From assembly GCA_046530765.1 (NCBI GenBank), contig JBHEQS010000002.1, positions 62,001-126,000 on the forward strand: DNA of 64,000 nucleotides. The letters are read 5' to 3'. Within the stretch, counting starts at the first letter, position 1, and each line of letters begins with the position of its first letter. The notes below the pieces were generated by a model, which did no database searches, was not told the DNA's origin, and saw only the letters and a program-made list of their open reading frames with translations. Shown one piece after another: positions 22,144 through 35,359 of the stretch. Made by a program: the position numbers and the translations under genes. This stretch comes from Arsenophonus sp046530765. Its GTDB lineage: Bacteria > Pseudomonadota > Gammaproteobacteria > Enterobacterales > Enterobacteriaceae.

Positions 22144-22185
22144 TAATTATTAATAATAAAAAATATTTTTTATTATTAATAATTA
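22144..22185. repeat. perfect 42-bp palindrome, no loop
   Basis: Arms of 21 bases meet between 22164 and 22165, with the centre AAAAAATATTTTTT flanked by TAATAAT/ATTATTA blocks. There is no G or C in the arms. The nearest gene, folD, is 1.5 kb away. Confidence 0.9.
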
Positions 22186-23644
22186 CTTTATAACATGATA
22201 AATCTATAATTTGACCACTTTAAATTTTGCTTCTCTTAATAAGATTATATATTTTTTTATTTAACTGAATCTTGTTCATAACTATATTAAATTGTTTTAT
22301 TCATAAAATAAATAGTTATATTATTTTTTTCTATAATAGATATAGTTTTTAGATATATTTTTTATATTTTTAAAAAATCTTATAAAATATTTTTGTCGTC
22401 TATTTTTATATATTATCTGATTATTTATTTTTGTTATGTATTTTTATTATTGATTTATATTAATTAAATTTATAATAATAATGTGATTAAATATTTATTT
22501 CATTATGATCTTTTATAAATTTTTACTTCCTTCAAGTTATTTATTGTTAATCACTATATATCATTTGTTTTATATTATTAATGATTGCTATCAGAATATT
22601 TATATAAGTAGTATGTAATTTTATTTATTGTTTTGATCTACTAAATCTGTTATTAATATATAATTTTTAAATCAATTCATAAGTTTCGTAAATTATTATA
22701 TAGATCTACAATATTTCTAATATAAACTTATAAAGTTAATTAATTATTACTATTAATTATATTAGAATTTCAGTTGTATTTATACATATTGAATTTATAT
22801 GCTATAACATCTTTTAAAAACTATCTATTAATATTTAGAATAAAATTTAAATATTAAAAGGATTACTGTATTTTACATAGTCGATATTATATTGAGTATA
22901 TTCTCAATTTATACTAAGAGTTAAATTAGTTTATGACAAACTATCTTGCTAACTAATTCAATTGGATTTAATTAAAGCCTTCATTAGCACGTAACATAAA
23001 TTTTATTTTATCTACTTATTGTATCTTGATAATTAATTTTATTTTATTCAGTGATATATCATAATTTTTAGTATTCATTATTTATTATTTAGTTTAATAC
23101 ATTTATTAGGTTTTCGTTTTTAACTAGTAAAAATTTTTATATAAATAAAATTTAAATAAAACTTTACATTAAGCTGATATTTTATATGACTTATATGTGC
23201 TATTTTTATACAGTATTTATTATTCTTTTAAAATATTAAAAGTTTAGTTTGAATAATTATTAGTTAATTATAAAAATAAAATTTCATTATCAATACTTCA
23301 CAAGATTATATTATAAAATATTTATTCACTTAATTTTAAAAAAATGAAGTATTTTTATTTTAAAAAAGTAAATTTATCACATTATGTTATAATAATTTAT
23401 ATTATTAATTTTTTAATTAATTATTTTTAATAAATAATTAGTTTTTATTAAAAATAAAATATTATTTGTATTTTATAGAATTTAATGATTTTAATTTTAT
23501 AATAAATTTTATTTTATTTTGATAGCAATCTAACATTTTTCATTTTTTATTTTTTTCTAAAAAATTTTCAAATAAAGTTAAATAAATAAGATAATTTGAT
23601 AAATTTTTTTTATAAAATTAAAAGTTTATATTTTATGATATTTA

Positions 23645-24511
23645 TTAGAATTTTTTAATATCATGATATTTTTCACAAGCCTGTAAAGTATTTTGCATTA
23701 GCGTAGCAACTGTCATTGGCCCTATGCCACCAGGTACAGGTGTTATCCAACTAGCCCTCAATCTCGCCTCTTTATAACAAACATCTCCTGTAACTTTTCC
23801 ATTTTCTAGTCTATTAATTCCTACATCAATAACAATAGCTCCACTTTTTATCCATTTACCAGGAATAAAATTTGGTTTACCAATAGCCACAACAAGCAAA
23901 TCAGCTCGCTCTACATGACTACGCAAATTATTTGTAAAACGATGCGCTATAGTGGTCGTATAACCACAAAGTAATAATTCCAGGCTCATGGGGCGGCCTA
24001 CGATATTTGAGGCGCCAACTACAACAGCATTCAAACCAAGTAAATTAATCTGATATCTATTAAGTAATGTAATAATACCGTATGGCGTACAAGGATGTAA
24101 TCTTGGAGCGCGCTGACAAAGACATCCTATGTTATAAGGATGAAAACCATCAACATCTTTATCTGGATGTATGCGCTCTAATATCTTTGTATAATTAATA
24201 ATTTTAGGTAAAGGTAATTGTACTAGAATTCCATCGATCACATTGTCGTTATTAAGCTGATCAATTAATTGTAAAAGCTCAGACTCAGTAATATTTTCCG
24301 ATAAATAATATGAATGAAAAATAAAACCAACTATCGCACATGTGCGACGTTTACTATTTACATACATAATTGAGGCTGGATCATTACCGACTAAAATGAC
24401 TGCAAGTCCAGGAGCTCGCTTTCCTAATGAAAGTCTTAATTTAACTTTTTCAGCAACTTCCTGTTTGATTATTTCAGAAATCATTTTTCCATCAATAATT
24501 TTTGCTGACAT
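23645..24511 (-). CDS. folD: bifunctional methylenetetrahydrofolate dehydrogenase / methenyltetrahydrofolate cyclohydrolase
   Basis: The protein has 288 residues, the same length as E. coli FolD. It interconverts 5,10-methylene-, methenyl- and 10-formyl-tetrahydrofolate, supplying formyl groups for purines and initiator tRNA. Catalytic residues are visible: Tyr50 and Lys54 in YVNSKRR, plus DGILVQLPLP and PDKDVDGFHPYN. The Rossmann motif GASNIVGRP and the PGGIGPMTVATL block are intact. It stands alone between deserts, with tRNA-Arg(UCU) divergent and 191 bp away; in E. coli argU is also near folD. Confidence 0.98.
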   Translation of the reverse strand: MSAKIIDGKMISEIIKQEVAEKVKLRLSLGKRAPGLAVILVGNDPASIMYVNSKRRTCAIVGFIFHSYYLSENITESELLQLIDQLNNDNVIDGILVQLPLPKIINYTKILERIHPDKDVDGFHPYNIGCLCQRAPRLHPCTPYGIITLLNRYQINLLGLNAVVVGASNIVGRPMSLELLLCGYTTTIAHRFTNNLRSHVERADLLVVAIGKPNFIPGKWIKSGAIVIDVGINRLENGKVTGDVCYKEARLRASWITPVPGGIGPMTVATLMQNTLQACEKYHDIKKF

Positions 24512-24624
24512 TTATTTATTGATCCATATAAATGTTATGATAATACTATTTTTAGAATAGTAGCTATGCTATTAATTTTATTGGTATATCTAAAATCTTA
24601 GTCAATATCTTTTAGTAAAATATA

Positions 24625-24652
24625 TTGACTAAAATTTAACTAACAATATAAT
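24625..24652 (+). promoter_or_regulatory. candidate sigma-70 promoter for tRNA-Arg(UCU)
   Basis: TTGACT at 24625-24630 and TATAAT at 24647-24652 are separated by 16 bp, a near-consensus promoter about 50 bp before the tRNA. A+T-rich DNA gives many chance -10 boxes, but the good -35 element and position make this one plausible. Confidence 0.45.
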
Positions 24653-24702
24653 TATATTATATTATATTATGTTATAACTATAATAGTTAATAACTATATT
24701 AA

Positions 24703-24777
24703 GCGCCCTTAGCTCAGATTGGATAGAGCAACGGCCTTCTAAGTCGTAGGTCACAGGTTCGAATCCTGTAGGGCGTG
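24703..24777 (+). tRNA. argU: tRNA-Arg (anticodon UCU)
   Basis: The sequence folds as a full cloverleaf. The acceptor is GCGCCCT/AGGGCGT with a G-U closing pair, the anticodon loop is CTTCTAA with anticodon TCT, and the T arm is ACAGGTTCGAATCCTGT. It is nearly identical to E. coli argU and sits beside folD as in E. coli. The 3' CCA is not encoded (GCTT follows), so it depends on the CCA-adding enzyme. It reads AGA, a frequent codon in this A+T-rich genome. Confidence 0.97.
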
Positions 24778-27470
24778 CTTATAAAATAAATAGATTAAAT
24801 AGATTAAATAGATTAAATTAAAAATAAATATAAATCAATTACTAAGTTATTTATTATGTAACTTAATACGCCTGTTATAATTTTACAACATTATAATTCT
24901 CAATCAATTATTGTATATTTTATATAAAATTCTATTAAATAAATTTATTTTTTATTTTTATTTTTAATAAATTATTATTTTATTTTTTTTCTAATTTATT
25001 TTATAATCTTTTATTTAAAATTAATTTTGTATCATTAGTACATTACACAATATTTTCTTTATATTAATTTAATTATCCATTATACAGTTTATAATTTATT
25101 TTGATAAACGTGTAAATAGATTTAATTTTGTCACTTAAATAAAACTTATAAATTTATCTAGTGGAATTTTGATAAAAAATTATTCATAATATAATAAAAA
25201 TTATTTTTTATATATATTTATCATTGTTTTAATAGAAAATTTTACCGTACTTGTTATATTGCTTCTATTACGCATAAATAGAATAATGAGCAGAATAATA
25301 ATTATATTTAAAATGATAGTTAAACATTATCAATAATTATGATAATAAAGTAAAAATTATAAATTTTATAAAGTGATACTATTGTAGTAATACAATAAAT
25401 TATAGTTTACTAGTATCATAATCTTGGCAACTTAACATTTTTATTTTGTTAAATTTTTTAGTAGTGATTATTTTGACTATTTAACATTTCATATTTAATG
25501 TTGTCGTGATAATTAAAATTAAAAAATTTGATAAATACTTGTTAGATTTTATTATATTTGTAAGCTATAGTTATATGATTTTTGATCAAAATCACTTTCT
25601 TTCATTAACTGTATAATTTTGATCAAAATAACAATATTTTTAAAATCTAACCAATTAGAAACTATACAGTAATACAAGCTACTTTCTGTTATATTATTGT
25701 TTAATTTTAATAATTTTAACTTGTTATTTTTTTTACAAAAAAATAATGATAAATATCTACTGTGCGATTATGTGTTTATTCTTTTTTCTACTTTACTTTA
25801 TCAAAATCTAATGCAGTACTTTAAAGAAAGTTTTTATACTATATTTGTATCTTTAAACTTATCATTAAATAGAAAATATAATTAGTATCTAATAAGTTTA
25901 AATATAATAATGTAATCTACTAGAACGAATTTTTTTTATTTTTTATTAAGCTATTAAACTAATTAAATATTTTATTTTTTATAATTTTTATTAACTATAT
26001 AAATTAATGCATAGTTACACTCAAAGAGTAACTAAAATCGTAATTTAATATGTATTTTGATGTACTTTTCTAATGATTTTACTATTAAAAACATGCTTAA
26101 TGCTTATAATTTATAAAAATAATCAATTTTATCTATAAATAATTGTTTTATTAGTTTTGTAACTAACTCATCTCTTTTACAACAAGTAACTTGTAAACTA
26201 CATTATTTTTTAATTTTATTAAGTATAATATAATGTAAATAGTATAAATTTTATAATTATCATAATATATTCAACGCTATAATGTACAAATGTTAAATTT
26301 ATATACTTTTTCATAAAACAAAGTAACTCGATTTAATAATCTATTTTAGCAAGTATATATTTTGATACTAAGTTATATGATATAATTAAATTTTAATTTG
26401 TTATACAATAACATATTTTATGATAAATATTTATTTAATTTATATAAAGTATAAATTACAGCATTAAACAATCTATAATACAGATTCTAAATATAAACTA
26501 TTTAATACATTTTTCAGATTCAAATAAATAAGTAAAGCTTATAAATAGTTTATTAATTTATTTACTATATATATGTCAATATGTCATGTCAAAAAATTTG
26601 ATTTTTATGAAATTTACGTACTTAGATATCATTAAAGATAATTTATTGTTGTCTTTATATTATTTAATTTGACCGCAACTTTAATATCAATAGATTTATT
26701 TCTTGATATAACGACGAATTGAGAGCAATAATTATTTTCTCTACATCTCCATTTATTTTACTGCCTGCATTATAATTTACTTATCTTTATACAAGAATTT
26801 TTACTTATATTACAGCTTAATTATACACAAACCCATAGATAAATCGTCTACATAGTTATATATACAGATGATATTAAATAAGGTATGCACACCAACCTAC
26901 AATAATTATTAACTTATTAATAGATTAGTAACTATATAACTCGTAAGAAAAATCAATCATTGTTTACTTCTTGTCACACATTATTTACAATTTATAATTA
27001 TTTTTATTAAATGCTTGATTTTATTGATGTTTTATTTATACTACTATTGATTATCTAATGGTTGTTATATATCTGTGGTTGTTATATATCTGTGTAGAAT
27101 ACTTATTAAGATTGTTTTTCTGTAAATATTTATTTTAAAAAAGTTTATTAGTGTTAATCTTGTAGATATTACACTTCTTTAATTTTAAACTGAATTTTAT
27201 TTTCTATAATAACAAATATATTTATAGATATTTGTATCAAATTAACGCGTTTAAAAATTACACCACACTATTTTAGATAAGATAGCTGATCATTTTGTTT
27301 TATCTCTAAAGTTTTATGACAAGATAATTAACAATAACTATAAATCTATTTAAGTAATTAAAACATACAACAATATCAACACTTGTGTATATATTACCAC
27401 AGAAGTTAAGCTAAAAATGTTTTAAACATTTTTAAATATTCAATATTTATTGCTTATATATTTAAATATA

Positions 27471-27512
27471 TTTGAAATAATAATTTTATGTTTATAAAAT
27501 TATTATTTCAAA
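27471..27512. repeat. inverted repeat, 19-bp perfect arms, 4-base loop
   Basis: Arm TTTGAAATAATAATTTTAT at 27471-27489 pairs exactly with 27494-27512 across a GTTT loop. No T-tract follows and no gene is adjacent, so a terminator role is unlikely. Confidence 0.88.
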
Positions 27513-30290
27513 AATGACATCTAGTATGTATGTTAAAATTGTGATATAAAAAAACTTTTTTAATAATTATTTGATTGTTATACAGAAATAAAAAGATAAT
27601 AATTTATTAAAATAGATGATTATGGTGTTTTGTGAAAAAAAATTAATATAAATTATACTAATATATTTTATTTTAGTATGTGCCGTTTTATGGTATTTAA
27701 TTGTATAATTTTATATTTATAATATTAGTTATTAAATTAAATTAAAAAATATAAATTTATTTATTAAAAAAATGAAAATAAGTACGAAGGTTGTTTTTAG
27801 TAAAATAATAAGAAGAAAGTGATATAAAATATTGATCATATTTAATAATTGTTATATATGTTATTTCATAACAATGATTTGCTGAGGTATTATGTTAATA
27901 TAAATACAATATTAATATAGTTTTATTATATTAATTTGATTAAATATATAATTGAAAATTATTTATATATTAATAATAAATTTATTGATTATAAATTTAT
28001 TATTAAATCAGTGTATAATAATACAATATTTATTATAAGAAATATTCCAAATAATGAATATTGAAATAAAATTAAAAAATTCAAATATAGTCTTAATTTT
28101 TTAATAAAACAAATTAGATTGAATCATTATAACTTAATAAAAAATAACTATGTAATTAAACATCACTTATTAATTATAGATGTTGCGAATTTTTTATTTC
28201 TTAATAAATAAATTTATATAATATATCTGTGTGTATTATAACAATAGACTTAATTTGTATAAAATAATTATTTTATTTTTTATATAAACTTTTATTAAAA
28301 ATAAGTTTATAATTGTTAATATTTAATATTATATTAAATGTTTCGATGATATACTAACTTAGTATAGACTGTTTATTTTATTGTATATTCATGTTACTCT
28401 GCTATAGTTTAGATAAATTCTTAAAACAAAAAACTTCATTTCCGAATTGATCAATATCTTGAAAAATATTGCATATAATTTATTTATCTTTTCCACACTA
28501 CAGATTTATATTAATATTATTTTATAAAATAATTATTATAGGTGATATTTTGCAAACAAATAGGTTTTCTAAAAATATATATTTTAATTAATGTCACAAA
28601 TTAGATATTATCTTTTTAGATATATGGTAATTGTTCTTTTATTATTAATTAAACCACTCAACAGAATTAACAAATTAATTATCATACATTAGCGTCGATT
28701 AGATTCTTATTATTTACTTGACACAAAATGGTTATTTAAATTTAATTTTTTTAAAAAAAAATTAAATTTTATAAAGATTTTTTATTAATTACTATATTAG
28801 TGGTGTAATTCCTTTATTGTCACATATATTATCTTCTTTCTTATTTCAAGATCTATTAATAATAATTTGCTATCTATTATAAATAGATATTTATTAGATT
28901 AATGCTTCAAAAATTATCATTTAGATATTATTAAATATAATATAATTTTAATTATTTTATTGTATTTTCGATATATTTAAATAATTTTTACACAAATTAT
29001 ATCTTAATCTTCTCGCTTCTTTATATTTCATTAAAATAATTTATATAGTATGTTATCTTACATTGTTTAATTTGCTCATACGAAAATAAATTTAAAAAAT
29101 TTTTAATATCTTAATTGTACTTTCTTTTCGATCTTTAAATAATTTCGATGTATTGTCATTACTTGACATAAGTTTAAATATATAAAAATTTTTATGTAAT
29201 AAAAGTTACAAATGATTAAACATCTAAATTAAGTTTAATTTAGATGTTTTTAAGTCTTAAACAACAACACCTACATTAATTTTTTATTCATATTTAATAT
29301 TTTACTAAGATTATTATTACTTTTCGCCCACAGATTAAATTAATACATTATAGTTTAATAATTTTTCAATATCCAAATCAATTTTTTATTAATATATTTT
29401 TTCTAATACTTTTATTAATTTAAAGTAATTAATTTAAATTTATGCTGAAATTTATTTGTAAACAAAAAATAAATTCATTAATGAATATTATATATGTTAA
29501 ATAACTTGAATTATATAATTTAATAATTAAATTTGTTAAATAACGCGTTTCGAAGACTATAATTATAACTATAATATAATTCTTTGATCGCTTAAAAAGA
29601 TATTATACTTTGTATTTCTTTAATTCTGATAAGTTATCTATTAATCAATTTATAGTTTTTTTATCAATTAATTATTAACTTGTCTTTTTATTCTAAAGTA
29701 CTTTATCTAATTTTATATAATTTAAGTTATTTCTATAAATTATTTTTTATATTTTTATATCTATTTATGTATTATTATCTGTTTGGTTTCAAATAAAATT
29801 ATATTAATTAACATGCTATATCTTTCTAGTAGAAAATTATTTATCTAGTTATAGAACTTTATATAAAAGCAAATTTCTTGATTTATCAATTTTACTTTTT
29901 ACTAAATTAACTTGATATATTTATGCGTTTATTATAAAAATAATTAATATGATAATGCAATTCTATATTAATATAATAGTAATTTTACTATACATTATAA
30001 TCATTCTATAAATTAATATAATATAACTTTTTTATACATTAAAAGTAACTTATAAATAAATTATTTTGCTATAAGTAAACAAAGTAAATATTCTTTCGCA
30101 TATTTAATACATGTTATTCAATATATTTCTAATTAATGCTTAAGTTAATATCGACGAATCATTAATAAGTATAATTAACTCTTTACTTTATAGCTGATTA
30201 ATATCTTAGATAGATATTCAAATCATGACGATTTAAGATACAAATTTATAAAACTAATAAAAAAATAACAAGAAACAAGAATATTCAGAA

Positions 30291-30320
30291 ATTAAAGATT
30301 ATATTAATATAATCTTTAAT
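30291..30320. repeat. perfect 30-bp palindrome, no loop
   Basis: Arms of 15 bases (ATTAAAGATTATATT and its complement) meet between 30305 and 30306. A second long palindrome begins only 28 bp to the right. Confidence 0.88.
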
Positions 30321-30347
30321 AAAAAAAATAAATTAAATTTATATAAT

Positions 30348-30384
30348 AGATATTATTTTATATTTTAAATATAAAATAATATCT
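30348..30384. repeat. perfect inverted repeat, 18-bp arms, 1-base loop
   Basis: Arm AGATATTATTTTATATTT at 30348-30365 pairs exactly with 30367-30384. Two such structures within 100 bp, in a region with no gene for several kb, make this one of the denser clusters. Confidence 0.88.
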
Positions 30385-30687
30385 CAAATATAATTGTTGC
30401 TTTAGAAAATATTTTTTCTTAGCATAATTTAATTCCTTTCCAAACAAAACAAGTGTTTATAATTTTATTGAACTATTTAAATCTTAATATTTATTTAGAT
30501 TGTTAGAATTTAGAAAATTTTATACTATGCAATTAATTATAACTTAATCTTTTGCATTAAATACATTTATAAACTATAGTTTATAAATATAAATATTTAC
30601 ATTGAAAATAACTAATTACATACTTAATAGTATAGTAAAAGAATTAATTTTAATAAATATTTTATTATCAATTACTGTATTCTAAAC

Positions 30688-30739
30688 GTTATAATTAAAA
30701 GTTATGATTAAAAATTATGATTAAAAGTTATGATTAAAA
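30688..30739. repeat. 13-bp tandem repeat, four units
   Basis: Four consecutive 13-base units related to GTTATGATTAAAA differ by one base each at most (GTTATAATTAAAA, GTTATGATTAAAA, ATTATGATTAAAA, GTTATGATTAAAA). It is probably a slippage product. Confidence 0.85.
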
Positions 30740-33700
30740 TACACAAAGAATAATATATAACTTTTAATAATTAATATAAGACATAAAAATAAAAGATTTT
30801 TATGTATTATATTTTATACAAACTTATTTATTTGTAATATATAAGTTTTAAATTATATTTAGTTGATATAATTTATGTTAAATAAAAGTTTAACATAGGA
30901 AAGTATTATAATACAGCATTTTACTATTAAAATTTTATCAGTTAAATACTATTTAATGATAGTTAAATATAAAATATAGCTTATTCTTAAATACATCAAT
31001 TATAAACTAATTGATGTATTGATAAAATTATGATTGTAATATTTAAATAAAACAATCTTAATCTTACTATTTATATATAATAAATATTTTTTATCTAATT
31101 GAATATGATTTAAAAAAATAAATTCTCTGTATTGATAATGTACGTTTTGATTTCGATTTATAAGCAATATGATTTAATTTAGTATTCATTCAGGTTGACA
31201 TGAAATATAAATAAAGTTACTTTTAAGTTATATTAAAATTAATAACCATATTAATTTAATAATACTGTTTTATATCGTTCAACTTATAAAATATAAGAAT
31301 ATTTATTTATATATTTGAAAAATGTAGTATTATATAAAAAAACATTAAAATTATATTTTTATTAAATAATTCTCACTATTTATCCTGCTTGTTATTTTGT
31401 TATTCATTAATCTAAATCACTAGCAAATTACTATAATTCTTTAATTACATAAAATCTTTAGTTTTTACATTATAAAAATATTTTATATAAGTAATCGTTA
31501 CTAAAATTAATTACTTACATTATTGATGCACTCATATAATCTTCTATAAATTTTACATTAGTATGGTATATATATAAATATATTAATTAAAACAATAAAA
31601 GATTATTTTAACTAAATCAAATAAATAATTATAAACTTTTTATAAATATATTAATAACATACTAACTTAATTATTAAGGTATATTTATTGTAATTATTAA
31701 TATAATTCAAAAAATATAAGTATTTAACAATAATTTGTAGTATAATTAATACTACATTATTAATAGATTAAGTATAAGCAAATTACTTAAAATTTATTTT
31801 ACTAAATTAATTATATTAAAACACTTTAATGTTATTTTCTTGATTTGTAAAACATTCAATTTGTGATTCAATTTTATTACTTTGAAAATAAGGCAAAATT
31901 ATAATTTTATATGAAAGAAAGATGATTTTAATTAATTATATAGTAATATAGTAAAATTTGATTTTTAAATATTATTAAAATGATGTATTTATTATTTTGC
32001 TTAGAAAACTGAAATTAACACGCATACTAATATCGATCAAAAAAATAGTAAACCAGAATTAAAAAGTATTAAAGAATATTTAATATTTTTTTTGAAGTAA
32101 CTATCAACTTCGCGATAAAATTTCAAAGAAAATTAATATATTTCAATAGAATTGCATATGTAAAAGATGATTTTGATGGTATTTAAATTTATAAAAAAAC
32201 TTTTATTATATATTTTTATATATAAATTAGTAAAATTTGTATAAATATATAACTTTTATATAAATTTCTAATTTTATTAAAAGTATTTTTTATATTATTT
32301 AAAATCTAAAATTACAAATTATCTCGTTACTTATTTTCAAAATGTTTAATAATTTTCTATACATTTTTAAAAAGCTAAATACTATATTAGATAAATACTT
32401 GTTTTGTATATTATTTATAATATATCACATAATTATTTTTTTTCTGATTCAAATTTAAATTTTAAAATAATCTGCATTATGTTCAAAAAACTAACGTAAG
32501 ATTTTCATTTACACAATTCTCAATATTTGTATTTGTGTTGATTTGCTTATTTAGGTTACGATCAATATTTATTCTAAGCCTTACCATTATTAAGTTACAT
32601 ATGTACAAATAATTCTACTTTGTTACATTTTGTTTAGATTAAAAATAATATGTTTCTTCTTATAAAAATATTATAATATATTGCATATGTTGTTTAACAA
32701 AATTTCTTACAAGAATAGATATATAATTTAGATGTCTTTTTTTTATTAATTCTTCAAATAATTTAAATTAAATTATTTATAATTGTTCATTGTTTATTGA
32801 TATTTTTACTTTTCATTACAAAAAAAATATATTAATTTATTGTAATGAAAAGTAGTTATTTCACTAACAAAACTAAATTTTACTCATCTTCTTCAGTTTG
32901 ATAAAATGATATAGTAAAAAGTTAAATAATTTTTACTTATAATATAATAATATAAATTAATCATTAATATTATATATTAAACTATGTATTATTATAAATG
33001 CAATACAGTTTAACTTTAGATTTAAGCAAGTGCTTAATAATTATTTCTTTTAAAAATTTATAAATTTTTATTTTATAATAAATAATACTTATATTTATAA
33101 ATAAAATAAATATTAGAGATAAAGCAAATTAACTTTTAATTATCATAGTTTTCATATTCATAGCAATATTAACATATAAACATAATTAATAAGACACAAT
33201 GCGAAATTTTGCGAGTATTTATATTTTAATATTTTTAAAAGTTTAATAGTTTTTATGTTTTCAATGGGTGTATATTTTTTTCAAAAAAAAACTATCTTAA
33301 TATTATAAATTGAAAAGTTATTTTTATAATAACTTTAATAAGAAAATAATTAAAATAGTTAGTATAAACCATAAATATTTATTTATTATTAACGTTAATT
33401 CATTCTTAAAGAAGAAATTAAAATTATTCTATCTTTAATTTACTTAATTTCAATAATAAATAATAAATTATATAAAATTTATTATTTAAATAAAAGATTA
33501 ATGCGTGTTTTGCAACAATAAATAATTTTATATTATTTTAAACTATTAATTTATTCATATAGAGTATTATATTGTTTTGATATTTTTAAAATATATTTAA
33601 TAAGTACTTAAAAGTATAGATTACATAATAAAATATTAAACTATCATAAATGTGTTATAAAAATTATAAAATATTTTATACAAAGAAAAAATAAAAAAAT

Positions 33701-34272
33701 TCTTAATAATTAATACTATATTTAGTTGTAATGAATGTAAGTATATTTGTTTTTAATTATTATAAATTTATATTCATTTTCAAATAAGTCAATATGTTAT
33801 GATTTCTTCTATCATTTAATTGAGAAAACAAATTTTACTAACTTATTTCTATAGAAATAAGTTTATTTCAATCAAAGTTATTTAAGATAAATGCTAACAT
33901 AGCAATCTATTTTATTCATGATCAGTAAAAAATATTATACATATTTTTACGTAAAATTATGTTTTATATGGAATGTATAATTTTAATTTTAATTTTTATA
34001 AACATCATAGTATTTACACGTTATTTCAATAGCATGATACCAAGTGAAATTTATGTCTTTTTTTTGCTGTATTTTTTAATTTAATGTATCACTAATGTAT
34101 ATGAATAAAGTAAAAAGTGAAATTAATTATAATATTCTTTTATTATTTTTATATATATTTAGCAATCAAGATTAAATCTTTTTACTATATACGTTAAATT
34201 AACAAACAATTATTGTTTATAGATACAAATGAATTAAGTGTGTGATTTATAAAATATAAGAGAGTAGATATT

Positions 34273-35355
34273 GTGCATATACTAAATTTGTTAATTGATA
34301 TTTTTTATGTTTTCTTGTTTTCTTTAATCTTTATATTTATTGCTAGAAAAGCAGCAAAAAAAATTGGTCTAGTAGATGCGCCTAATTATCGAAAAAAACA
34401 TAAAGGAGAAATTCCTTTGGTTGGTGGTATTGTAGTTTTTTTTAGTATAAGCTTGGCATTAATGATTACATATGAATATATTCCATATAAATGGTTATAT
34501 TTAATTTGTTCTGGGATTTTAGTGTTTGTTGGAGTTTTGGATGATTGCTTTGATATTAGTATTAAAGTTAGGGCAAGCATTCAGGCAATTCTTACATTTG
34601 TTATGGTTTATTTTACAGATTTAACTTTAAATAACTTAGGTTATATTTTTGGTCCATTCCAAATAACATTTGGGACTTTAAGTTATTTGATAACATTATT
34701 TGTTGTTTGGGGGGTTGTAAATGCCTTTAACATGGTTGATGGTATTGATGGACTTCTTGGTGGAATTTCTTGCGTTTCCTTTTCCTCGTTAGGTATTTTG
34801 CTTTATCAAAATAATAATACAGCATTAGCTTTTTGGTGCTTTGCAGTTATTGCTGCTATTCTTCCTTATATATTCTTGAATTTAGGTTTACTAGGAAATC
34901 ATTATAAAGTATTTATGGGTGATGCTGGTAGCACATTAATTGGTTTCACAATTGTCTGGCTGCTCCTTATGTCTACACAAGGTGATAATAGTTCGATCAA
35001 GCCAGTAACTGCTCTTTGGATTATTGCTATACCATTAATGGATATGATTGCTATTATGTATCGTCGACTTCGCAAAGGAGTAAATCCTTTTTTACCAGAT
35101 AGACAACATATTCATCATTTGATTATACGATCAGGTTTTACACAAAGACAGGCTTTTATATTAATTACTTTTGCATCAGCTATTTTATCAGGAATAGGTA
35201 TTGCTTGTGAGAGTTCATCTTTTATTCCTGAATGGGCAATATTAGGATTCTTTATGATTATATTTTCTATATATTGTTATTGCATTAAACATCCATGGAA
35301 AGTTGTGCGTTTTGTAAAACATGTTAAGCGACTGATACAACATATAGCAAAATAA
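34273..35355 (+). CDS. wecA: UDP-GlcNAc:undecaprenyl-phosphate GlcNAc-1-phosphate transferase
   Basis: The protein has 360 residues against 367 in E. coli. It is a polytopic membrane enzyme that transfers GlcNAc-1-phosphate to undecaprenyl phosphate, making lipid I of enterobacterial common antigen. In many enterics it also initiates O-antigen. Family signatures are intact: Asp90-Asp91 in GVLDDCFD, NAFNMVDGIDGL with Asp156 and Asp159, and HIHH at 279-282. About eleven hydrophobic segments are visible. The start is GTG, with a purine-rich AGAGAG upstream. It heads the ECA locus; wzzE, next in E. coli, is a pseudogene here. Confidence 0.98.
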   Translation: MHILNLLIDIFYVFLFSLIFIFIARKAAKKIGLVDAPNYRKKHKGEIPLVGGIVVFFSISLALMITYEYIPYKWLYLICSGILVFVGVLDDCFDISIKVRASIQAILTFVMVYFTDLTLNNLGYIFGPFQITFGTLSYLITLFVVWGVVNAFNMVDGIDGLLGGISCVSFSSLGILLYQNNNTALAFWCFAVIAAILPYIFLNLGLLGNHYKVFMGDAGSTLIGFTIVWLLLMSTQGDNSSIKPVTALWIIAIPLMDMIAIMYRRLRKGVNPFLPDRQHIHHLIIRSGFTQRQAFILITFASAILSGIGIACESSSFIPEWAILGFFMIIFSIYCYCIKHPWKVVRFVKHVKRLIQHIAK

Positions 35356-35359
35356 ATAA

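Larger units (their letters stand above)
18418..23644. other. 5.2 kb gene desert between tgt and folD
   Basis: No recognisable gene, RNA or mobile element is visible. An open frame at 18784-19023 (79 codons) is Ile/Tyr/Asn-rich with no family resemblance and is probably chance. The interval holds an 8-bp tandem repeat and two perfect palindromes listed separately. In E. coli queA would adjoin tgt; I see no trace of it. Confidence 0.7.
24778..34272. other. 9.5 kb gene desert between tRNA-Arg and wecA
   Basis: This is the longest empty stretch between genes in the window. It has no recognisable coding region or RNA. An open frame at 25697-25885 is Asn/Phe/Leu-rich and looks like chance. Base composition rises slightly around 26,690-26,900, which might be the faint trace of a gene, but no family can be read. 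In E. coli rho lies upstream of wecA; I see no sign of it. Several palindromes and short repeats are listed separately. A 17-bp direct repeat (GGTTGTTATATATCTGT, twice) lies near 27,059-27,093. Confidence 0.65.

Noticed and set aside
25697..25885. 62-codon open frame in the large desert
   Set aside because: Asn/Phe/Leu-rich, no motif, no ribosome binding site; typical chance frame for this composition.
27471..27512. Inverted repeat considered as a rho-independent terminator
   Set aside because: No T-tract follows, the stem is almost all A-T and no gene ends within 2 kb.
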